Shown here one piece after another: positions 1 to 4,130 of a stretch of 12,137 nucleotides of DNA (its first letter is position 1; every line of letters begins with the position of its first letter). The notes below the pieces were generated by a model. It was given only the letters and a program-made list of their open reading frames with translations. It did no database searches and was not told the DNA's origin. Location: NCBI GenBank assembly GCA_946480595.1, contig CAMLKC010000027.1, positions 1 through 12,137 of the forward strand, written 5' to 3'. The position numbers and the translations under genes are program-made. The stretch comes from an uncultured Candidatus Saccharibacteria bacterium (lineage in GTDB: Bacteria > Patescibacteria > Saccharimonadia > Saccharimonadales > CAMLKC01).

Positions 1-351
1 GACAAATCGGCCGATATGCAGCGCGTATGGCTTACCGCGCTTGACGCCTGGCTTATGAACACGGCGTACGGTATGGTTGCCTATTGTATTGCCGCGCTGA
101 CCGGCAAAAAAGGCCTGACTATCGCGATTGGCAGTGGTTATGCAGCGCTCAGCTTTTTCGTTTCATCGCTTGCTCCAGCGGTCGACAAACTAAAGGATAT
201 CGACAAGTTTTCTATTTTTCATTACTACAATCAGCCGCAAATCATGCAGCATGGACTAAATGGTAAGCATGTCGTTATCTTGCTGGCGGTGGTGATTATA
301 CTAACCATTGTTGGCTGGTTCGGTTTTACCAGGCGCAATATTGAAACATAA
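1..351 (+). CDS. ABC-2 type transporter permease, C-terminal part (5' end outside window)
   Basis: The frame is open from the first base, so the gene begins outside the window; 116 residues are visible. The fragment has about three hydrophobic membrane spans: one around visible residues 22-36, one in a Gly/Ala/Ser-rich stretch around 42-61, and one just before the end that is rich in Val and Ile. It finishes with the short basic tail FTRRNIET, which resembles the F-x-R-R-D-I type ending of ABC-2 permeases that work with an ATP-binding subunit to export a substrate. Family membership is inferred from the membrane pattern and this ending. The substrate cannot be judged, and the ATPase would be expected upstream. 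The gene ends at a TAA ten bases before a strong terminator and converges on nusA. Confidence 0.6.
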   Translation, partial: DKSADMQRVWLTALDAWLMNTAYGMVAYCIAALTGKKGLTIAIGSGYAALSFFVSSLAPAVDKLKDIDKFSIFHYYNQPQIMQHGLNGKHVVILLAVVIILTIVGWFGFTRRNIET

Positions 352-360
352 CGCCCAACA

Positions 361-391
361 AAAACACCGCCCGTAAGAGCGGTGTTTTTTT
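361..391 (+). terminator. Bidirectional rho-independent terminator between the permease gene and nusA
   Basis: A perfect 10-bp stem (361-370 with 379-388, AAAACACCGC/GCGGTGTTTT) encloses an 8-nt loop. A T-run follows on the plus strand to 391. On the minus strand the same stem ends in TTTTGTTGG, so it can stop nusA transcription as well. It fills most of the gap between the convergent genes. Confidence 0.9.
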
Positions 392-405
392 CTTTAGGAA
401 GATTT

Positions 406-1530
406 TTATTCCTGAGTCGATTCTTCAACCGCGCTCAGCAAGCTGTCTTCAATGTTCTTCTTTGGCTTTGGCTCGGCTGGCTTTGGTGCTTGTGCCGTTT
501 CGATGTCCAGTTCGTAGCCGGTAAGACGAGCGGCAAGCCGTACGTTTTGACCGCCACGGCCGATAGCGATCGACTGCTGGTCTTCGTTGACAAACACCTT
601 GGCGCGCTTAGCGGCTTCATCCACCTCAACCTTTGCTACTTCAGCTGGGCTTAGAGCGTTACGAATAAACTGTTCTGGCTTTTCATCAAAGGTAATGATG
701 TCGATCTTTTCCTGATCGCCAATTTCGTTCATGACAGCCTGAACTCGAGTACCGTGGCCACCAACAAAGGTACCGACTGGGTCGACACCAGGCGCGTTAC
801 TGTGAACAGCCAGCTTGGTGCGGCGTCCTGCTTCACGAGCAATCGCCTTGATCTCAACGGCACCTGTTTCCATTTCTGGAACTTCCTGACGGAAGAGATA
901 TTCGACAAACGCTTCGTTGGCGCGGCTCAAAATAAGCTGCGGACCGCGGTTGTCGCGCTCAATATCCTTAATGAATACTTTGATGCGCGAGCCAATACTG
1001 TAATATTCGCCCTGGATCTGCTCACCCTGGGGAATAATACCAGTCGCCTTGCCAAGCTCTACGCGGACAACACGCGGCTCGACACGCTGAACAGTACCAG
1101 TAACAACCGTACCGATTTTATCTTCGTATTCTTCTAGCACGACTTCACGCTCAGCTTCACGCAGACGCTGTAGCACTACCTGCTTTGCGGTCTGAGCAGC
1201 AACACGGCCGAAGCTCGTGACTTCATACTTCTCTTCGATTGTGTCGCCAATCTCAGCATCAGCCCTTACCTTGCGTGCATCTTCAAGGTTGATTTCAACT
1301 GCGTCAGAGCCGACTTCTTCAACAACTTCACGGGCGACGTATACGTCAGCTGTCCCGTCGTTGATATTCAGTTCGGCACGAACTTCTTGGTCGCGCTCGC
1401 CATTATCGCGGCGCCATGCGGCAGCGATTGCCTGTTCAATAACCGACAGAACGGTTTCTTCTGGTAGATTCTTCTCCTCCGCAATCGTACGAACCGAGAG
1501 AGTCAGCTGCTTAATGTTAATGTCTTCCAT
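406..1530 (-). CDS. nusA: Transcription termination/antitermination factor NusA
   Basis: NusA binds RNA polymerase and nascent RNA in the cytoplasm and modulates pausing, intrinsic termination and antitermination. The 374-aa protein has the standard order: an N-terminal RNAP-binding domain (about 1-130), an S1 domain (about 137-201), then KH1 and KH2. The KH1 signature DPVGTFVGGHGTRVQAV (250-266) carries the GxxG loop as GGHG. KH2 has IAIGRGGQNVRLA (321-333), and NALSPAEV (291-298) joins them. The length suits NusA proteins that lack the C-terminal acidic repeats of E. coli; instead there is a short Pro/Lys then acidic tail. The start is supported by AAAGGAA about 7 nt upstream. The rimP and infB genes that usually flank nusA are absent: the downstream neighbour converges and the upstream one is a small orphan. 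Identity is secure. Confidence 0.97.
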   Translation of the reverse strand: MEDINIKQLTLSVRTIAEEKNLPEETVLSVIEQAIAAAWRRDNGERDQEVRAELNINDGTADVYVAREVVEEVGSDAVEINLEDARKVRADAEIGDTIEEKYEVTSFGRVAAQTAKQVVLQRLREAEREVVLEEYEDKIGTVVTGTVQRVEPRVVRVELGKATGIIPQGEQIQGEYYSIGSRIKVFIKDIERDNRGPQLILSRANEAFVEYLFRQEVPEMETGAVEIKAIAREAGRRTKLAVHSNAPGVDPVGTFVGGHGTRVQAVMNEIGDQEKIDIITFDEKPEQFIRNALSPAEVAKVEVDEAAKRAKVFVNEDQQSIAIGRGGQNVRLAARLTGYELDIETAQAPKPAEPKPKKNIEDSLLSAVEESTQE

Positions 1531-1587
1531 ATATCATTCCTTTCTTTATCAAAAAATCCGACCTGCCGGCCGGAATGTACTGTCGTT

Positions 1588-1616
1588 ATTATACTCCGCG
1601 TATCACATACGCGCAA
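1588..1616 (-). promoter_or_regulatory. nusA promoter with a leader of about 50 nt
   Basis: On the minus strand a perfect -10 TATAAT (1588-1593) lies 17 bp from a poor -35, TTGCGC (1611-1616). The predicted leader contains CCGGCCGG (1565-1572) and a T6 run (1551-1556) before the Shine-Dalgarno. NusA often autoregulates, but I see no convincing attenuator stem here. Confidence 0.7.
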
Positions 1617-1630
1617 GTACATGATGATGC

Positions 1631-1667
1631 CGGCTGCCGCTCTCCCTGAATCGGGGAGCGGCAGCCG
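1631..1667 (-). terminator. Strong 15-bp hairpin ending the 55-aa transcription unit, no U-tract
   Basis: Bases 1631-1645 pair with 1653-1667 (outer part CGGCTGCCGCT, one G-T pair) around a 7-nt loop. It lies 28 bases past the stop of the 55-aa ORF. No U-run follows on the minus strand, where the next bases are GCATCATCAT, so it may act as a stabilising 3' end rather than a classical intrinsic terminator. The nusA -35 is only about 15 bp farther on. Confidence 0.75.
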
Positions 1668-1679
1668 AAGCACATCGCG

Positions 1680-1696
1680 GAGTCCCAGTGGGACTC
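1680..1696 (-). repeat. Inverted repeat overlapping the stop codon of the 55-aa ORF
   Basis: GAGTCCCA and TGGGACTC are perfect inverted arms around a single base. As RNA this gives a 7-bp stem with a 3-nt loop. It begins within the TGA stop codon and precedes the terminal hairpin. Confidence 0.8.
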
Positions 1697-1862
1697 AGAA
1701 ACGACGGACCCGCAACGGGCGGCCGCAGACGGCTCGCTGCGCATCCAGCTGGATGCGCAGCTTGTCGGCTTCGGTGAGCTCGATGGGCGGGGTGGCAGCA
1801 GTGGTGCTGCCGGTCGTTCCGGTCTTGGTGGCGGTCTGGCGCTCGGCGGTGGGCTCGGTCAT
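1695..1862 (-). CDS. Small GC-rich orphan ORF, 55 aa, function unknown
   Basis: I do not recognise this protein. It starts MTEPTAERQTATKTG, has a Thr/Ala/Gly-rich low-complexity N-terminal half, then a short amphipathic stretch (IELTEADKLRIQLDAQ, 27-42) and ends in a basic RPLRVRRF. The start is chosen because GGAG (1872-1875) lies 9 nt upstream; an in-frame ATG three codons earlier touches the GGAG and is less likely. By hand count 46 of 54 sense codons end in G or C, well above neighbouring genes. It has its own consensus promoter and terminal hairpin, and the coding region contains a 26-bp perfect palindrome. It could be a real small protein, or the ORF could be incidental to a structured RNA. 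The ribosome site and a sensible stop favour coding. Confidence 0.6.
   Translation of the reverse strand: MTEPTAERQTATKTGTTGSTTAATPPIELTEADKLRIQLDAQRAVCGRPLRVRRF
1736..1761. repeat. Perfect 26-bp palindrome inside the 55-aa ORF
   Basis: Each half-site is GCTGCGCATCCAG read toward the centre between 1748 and 1749; there are no mismatches and no spacer. It encodes roughly KLRIQLDAQR. It could be a protein binding site, a DNA cruciform, or a hairpin in the transcript. Confidence 0.9.
1794..1811 (-). repeat. Perfect 7-bp inverted repeat in the 55-aa ORF
   Basis: GGCAGCA (1794-1800) and TGCTGCC (1805-1811) flank a 4-nt loop. It is part of the chain of hairpin-forming repeats across this transcription unit. 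Confidence 0.75.
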
Positions 1863-1886
1863 GCGGGTCATCTCCAGAGGTCGGGA

Positions 1887-1916
1887 CCGCTACGGATAGC
1901 GGCCACACGAAGTGTG
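1887..1916 (-). repeat. Two tandem 5'-leader hairpins of the 55-aa unit
   Basis: CCGCTA/TAGCGG (1887-1892 with 1897-1902, 4-nt loop) and CACAC/GTGTG (1904-1908 with 1912-1916, 3-nt loop) follow one another directly. Both lie between the predicted transcription start near 1918 and the ribosome site, so the leader would be almost fully folded. Confidence 0.65.
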
Positions 1917-1925
1917 CTGAAAGTG

Positions 1926-1954
1926 ATAATACGCCTATGGTGCGTATGTGTCAA
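1926..1954 (-). promoter_or_regulatory. Near-consensus sigma70 promoter for the 55-aa unit
   Basis: On the minus strand a perfect TTGACA (1949-1954) is followed after exactly 17 bp by TATTAT (1926-1931). The start site would be near 1918-1919. This is the best promoter in the window and predicts strong transcription of an RNA of about 290 nt ending at the hairpin at 1631-1667. Confidence 0.85.
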
Positions 1955-1993
1955 ATGATTATTTTTACAAAATGCGAGAAAAATCCGCGCATC

Positions 1994-2566
1994 TCACCGC
2001 CGACCCGATATATACGGATTGTCTTTTATATAAAAACGCCACGGAACGTCGACGGCCTGCTTAATACCAATTCGCGGTGTCGTCACGATAATATCATCGG
2101 CAAGCTTCGGCTCAATGATAAGCCGGAGTGGTGCTTCCTTAAGGTTATGGCCATTCATTTTGCGGTCGATCCCTAGGGCCTGGCAAGTCTTCGCCGGCCC
2201 GTTTGTTAGTTCAGCCCCAGTTTTACCAGTGCGCCTGCGCTGTAGCACATCCCATCCTTCTAGCGGCTCGACAGCCCGGATCAGTACGGCAGCACCTTCG
2301 CCTTCATGTCCGACAACCACATTACAGCAGTAGTGCATGCCGTAAGTAAAGTACACATACAGAAACCCGGCCGGTCCAAACATCACATCTGTTCGCGGCG
2401 TCCTGCCCCTGTAGCTATGACTGGCCGCATCGGTCTGATCGTACGCCTCGGTTTCGACGATACGACAACGTACTGTCTCACCATCAAGTTCACGCTCCAA
2501 CACGCTCCCAAGCAGTCGCCGCGCGGCAACGTCGGCCCTTGTATCGAGTACTGAAAAGTCTGGCAT
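1994..2566 (-). CDS. mpg: 3-methyladenine DNA glycosylase, AAG/Mpg family
   Basis: This enzyme removes alkylated purines and related damaged bases from DNA to begin base excision repair in the cytoplasm. The 190-aa product has the conserved AAG core: RIVETEAY (35-42) with the likely catalytic Glu40 and base-stacking Tyr42, the AASH histidine (His50), FGPAGFLYVYFTYGMHYCCN (63-82) with the intercalating Tyr75 and Asn82, AVLIRAVEPLEG (93-104), NGPAKTCQALGI (122-133), and the C-terminal PWRFYI. Residue roles are transferred from human AAG. Length is normal for bacterial members. The gene begins 3 nt after the stop of the coiled-coil gene upstream and has no clear Shine-Dalgarno, so translation is probably coupled. 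It ends in TGA. Only a weak stem (ATGCG/CGCAT) follows. Confidence 0.96.
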   Translation of the reverse strand: MPDFSVLDTRADVAARRLLGSVLERELDGETVRCRIVETEAYDQTDAASHSYRGRTPRTDVMFGPAGFLYVYFTYGMHYCCNVVVGHEGEGAAVLIRAVEPLEGWDVLQRRRTGKTGAELTNGPAKTCQALGIDRKMNGHNLKEAPLRLIIEPKLADDIIVTTPRIGIKQAVDVPWRFYIKDNPYISGRR

Positions 2567-2569
2567 TTA

Positions 2570-2914
2570 TTAGAACAGCCCTGTGGAATGGCCTGTCAGG
2601 CTGCGTTTTTCTTTTTCGAGAGCTTCGATGGCAGCAGCCGCGTCTTTTTGTATTTGCTCCTGTTTTTGCTCAATGTCATGGGCGCGCCGAATTTTCTCCG
2701 CCGCTTCCAGCGACATTTGCTCAGCCTGATGTTCTAGCTCCTTCGCCTCGCGCTCTAGTTGCTGCGCCCTGTCCGCCTCTAGGCGCGCGCCGTCCGGGTC
2801 GCCACGACCATTCATTCCATCAGCTGACACCCGTGCTTGGTCAGCATCGGAACGCACATTTTTCGCTCTAATGTGCAGCTTGTCCACCTCGTCGTGAAGT
2901 TGTCGTACGTCCAT
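2570..2914 (-). CDS. Hypothetical coiled-coil protein, 114 aa, first gene of the mpg operon
   Basis: I do not recognise a named family. The sequence is almost entirely predicted helix with heptad-like spacing of Leu, Ile and Ala among charged residues, roughly 1-25 and 40-105. A Gly/Asp-rich break lies at about residues 32-42 (DGMNGRGDPDG), suggesting a helical hairpin. There is no signal peptide or membrane span, and it has no Cys. The start is well supported by AAGGAGG about 9 nt upstream. It is followed 3 nt later by mpg, so the two are co-transcribed. Whether it has any part in DNA repair is unknown. The high Gln/Glu/Lys/Ala content could also fit a structural or DNA-associated role, but nothing decides this. 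Confidence 0.8.
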   Translation of the reverse strand: MDVRQLHDEVDKLHIRAKNVRSDADQARVSADGMNGRGDPDGARLEADRAQQLEREAKELEHQAEQMSLEAAEKIRRAHDIEQKQEQIQKDAAAAIEALEKEKRSLTGHSTGLF

Positions 2915-2941
2915 CTTGTATCCCTCCTTCTTCCTAGTTCT

Positions 2942-2969
2942 ATTTTAGCGGATTTTTCCATTGCTTCAA
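2942..2969 (-). promoter_or_regulatory. Promoter for the coiled-coil/mpg operon
   Basis: On the minus strand TTGAAG (2964-2969) is separated by 16 bp from TAAAAT (2942-2947). The start would be close upstream of the ribosome site AAGGAGG. Confidence 0.6.
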
Positions 2970-3010
2970 AACGCGTGCGTTCATTCCCAGAAGCGCGGCT
3001 TGCTTCAATT

Positions 3011-3040
3011 AAAAAAGACGACCGAATTTATTAGGTCGTC
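3011..3040 (-). terminator. Rho-independent terminator downstream of the DUF6496-like gene
   Basis: GACGACC (3017-3023) pairs with GGTCGTC (3034-3040) around a 10-nt loop, and the minus-strand reading ends in T6 (3011-3016). It is about 80 nt past the stop of the 58-aa gene; the stretch between holds no other gene that I can see. Confidence 0.85.
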
Positions 3041-3120
3041 ACGGAATTAAATTTAAAAATTGCGATCACAAAATCGAAGACGAACAGCTCGTCACCAGAA
3101 AAGCAGTTTTTCGCTTGCGG

Positions 3121-3297
3121 CTACGACTTTTTCTTGGGAACTTTTGCGCCTTCTTTTCGCGCCTCCGACAAACCAATAGCAACCGCCTGTTTTTGGCTTG
3201 TCACCTTTTTGCCACTACCGCTCTTCAAATTGCCGGCTTTCATTTCTTTGACTGTTTTTTCAACTTTTTCCTGAGCTTTTGGTCCGTATTTTGGCAT
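3121..3297 (-). CDS. Small basic protein of the DUF6496 type, 58 aa
   Basis: The product begins MPKYGPKAQEKVEKTVKEMK, continues KSGSGKKVTSQKQAVAIGLSEA (25-46) and ends in a Lys-rich tail. This matches the pattern I know for DUF6496: a Tyr-Gly start, a KSG-x-SGKKV turn, then K-Q-A-[IV]-A-I-G-[LI]-S-E-A-R and a KVPKK tail. The family is small, strongly basic and of unknown function; a nucleic-acid-binding role is plausible but unproven. GGAGG about 4 nt before the ATG supports the start. It lies downstream of the 20-aa peptide gene with a hairpin between them, and no convincing promoter of its own is visible, so it may be reached by readthrough. It is too short for a 60-codon cutoff and is easily missed. 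Confidence 0.85.
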   Translation of the reverse strand: MPKYGPKAQEKVEKTVKEMKAGNLKSGSGKKVTSQKQAVAIGLSEARKEGAKVPKKKS

Positions 3298-3332
3298 ATG
3301 ACCTCCATATTATTATTCTTTGGCTGCAAGAA

Positions 3333-3357
3333 GGGCGGCTCCACCAGGGAGCCGCCC
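3333..3357 (-). terminator. GC-rich hairpin between the 20-aa peptide gene and the DUF6496-like gene
   Basis: A perfect 10-bp stem (3333-3342 with 3348-3357, GGGCGGCTCC/GGAGCCGCCC) has a 5-nt loop. The minus-strand tail is TTCTTGCAGC, a poor U-tract, so it may be a leaky terminator or attenuator rather than a full stop. Confidence 0.75.
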
Positions 3358-3369
3358 ACAAGATTCAAA

Positions 3370-3432
3370 TTACTGTACCAGCGTTACACCAAGAGCTACC
3401 ATGACTGAAACGCCAAGTGTTAATCCTACCAT
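3370..3432 (-). CDS. Tiny hydrophobic peptide, 20 aa
   Basis: The frame reads MVGLTLGVSVMVALGVTLVQ and then TAA. It would form one membrane-length hydrophobic helix with no charged residue. A full AAAGGAGG lies 4 nt before the ATG, a stronger ribosome site than most genes in the window have, which is the main argument that it is translated. A plausible -10 and a 14-bp palindrome lie upstream, and a GC-rich hairpin begins 12 bases after the stop. It could be a small membrane peptide, a leader peptide for the DUF6496-like gene, or a toxin-like peptide; nothing in the sequence decides between these. No homologue is recognised. Confidence 0.55.
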   Translation of the reverse strand: MVGLTLGVSVMVALGVTLVQ

Positions 3433-3465
3433 ACATCCTCCTTTGCTTATGCAGTTTTAGGTTGT

Positions 3466-3479
3466 TGGTGTGCACACCA
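3466..3479. promoter_or_regulatory. 14-bp palindrome next to the start site of the 20-aa peptide gene
   Basis: TGGTGTGCACACCA is a perfect palindrome 9 bp downstream of the putative minus-strand -10 (3488-3493). It would cover about +3 to +16 of the transcript, an operator-like position; it may equally form a 5' hairpin. Confidence 0.5.
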
Positions 3480-3487
3480 CAGTACCC

Positions 3488-3493
3488 ACTATA
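3488..3493 (-). promoter_or_regulatory. Putative -10 element of the 20-aa peptide gene
   Basis: The minus strand reads TATAGT about 55 nt before the ATG. No good -35 is seen at 16-18 bp, so this is tentative. It is divergent from the fibre-gene promoter. Confidence 0.4.
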
Positions 3494-3562
3494 CCTATTC
3501 ATAAACAGGCAGTCTGTTAAATATCTTACGGATTGGCAAAGTGCCTGACGCGCAAAATACCG

Positions 3563-3571
3563 TGTTATAAT
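3563..3571 (+). promoter_or_regulatory. Extended -10 promoter of the fibre/GDPD operon
   Basis: TGTTATAAT matches the extended -10 consensus TGnTATAAT perfectly. The -35 region is poor, as is common for extended -10 promoters. It gives a leader of about 25 nt before the fibre gene, whose ribosome site is GAAGG, about 6 nt before the ATG. Confidence 0.7.
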
Positions 3572-3603
3572 AAAACCAATAGCAGTATGTAAAGAAGGCG
3601 TAA

Positions 3604-4128
3604 ATGGCACGTTTACCTATTCCAGGATCCGATGACGGCTCGTGGGGCAGTATCCTCAACGATTTTTTGACGCAAGCTCATGATGTCAGCGGGCAGCTTA
3701 AAGCCGACTCCGTAGGAACGGCTCAAATCCAGGATAATGCAATCACCAGCGCGCAGCTGGACTCAACCGCCCTCACTAAGGCGGACGTGGGATTAGGGAA
3801 TGTCGACAATACCAGCGACGCCAATAAACCTGTTTCTACTGTGGCGCAGGCAGCTCTGGACGCAAAAGAACCCTTAGTTACCGCTGGGACTTCCGCACAG
3901 TACTACCGCGGCGACAAAACCTTCCAAACATTAGACAAAACCGCTGTCGGGCTCGCGAACGTTGACAACACTAGCGATGCCGACAAACCCATCTCTGACG
4001 CCACTCAAACAGCGCTTGATACAAAAGCCGATAGCGCGGACGTAGGCGCTAAAATACTACTAATTGACGACGCTGCGTCACTTCCAGCAGGGACGCCAGC
4101 CGGTGTCATCGTCGTTGTCAAATCGTAA
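3604..4128 (+). CDS. Phage-tail-fibre-repeat protein, 174 aa
   Basis: The protein resembles the repeat region of phage side-tail fibres (Phage_fiber_2 type). Two copies of a conserved repeat are present: KADVGLGNVDNTSDANKPVS (59-78) and KTAVGLANVDNTSDADKPIS (112-131), each followed by an Ala/Asp helix ending in AALDAK or TALDTK. Between them is TAGTSAQYYRGDKTFQTL (93-110), a motif common in tail fibres. The N-terminus LPIPGSDDGSWGSILNDFL and the C-terminus PAGTPAGVIVVVKS are like those I associate with short fibre-like proteins of phages and bacteria. Such repeats usually form trimeric stalks. There is no signal peptide or membrane span. It is 2 nt upstream of the 762-aa gene, so the two are probably co-expressed. 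No capsid, portal, terminase or integrase gene is in the window. Binding to a cell surface is inference. Confidence 0.8.
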   Translation: MARLPIPGSDDGSWGSILNDFLTQAHDVSGQLKADSVGTAQIQDNAITSAQLDSTALTKADVGLGNVDNTSDANKPVSTVAQAALDAKEPLVTAGTSAQYYRGDKTFQTLDKTAVGLANVDNTSDADKPISDATQTALDTKADSADVGAKILLIDDAASLPAGTPAGVIVVVKS

Positions 4129-4130
4129 GT

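Noticed and set aside
754..1137. Plus-strand ORF opposite nusA
   Set aside because: It lies entirely antisense to a certain gene and has no SD or recognisable domain.
1546..1587. Attenuator or riboswitch in the nusA leader
   Set aside because: CCGGCCGG and a T6 run are present but no adequate stem precedes the T-run, and no known riboswitch core is recognisable.
1603..1908. Overlapping ORFs of 92-101 codons on both strands across the GC-rich region
   Set aside because: They lack ribosome sites and have His/Arg/Ser-rich compositions typical of shadow frames in GC-rich DNA. The third frame on the minus strand has the SD, the promoter and a sensible stop.
1975..1993. Intrinsic terminator just after mpg
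   Set aside because: Only a 5-bp ATGCG/CGCAT stem with an 11-nt loop is found, too weak to call.
1994..1996. Recoding of UGA as glycine (Gracilibacteria-type code)
   Set aside because: UGA ends mpg, the HNH nuclease and the 55-aa ORF at the expected protein ends, and no in-frame UGA occurs inside any gene.
3115..3408. Plus-strand ORF with Phe/Leu-rich sequence
   Set aside because: It is the complement of the Lys-rich 58-aa gene and runs through a terminator hairpin; the hydrophobic look is an artefact of reading AAA codons in reverse.
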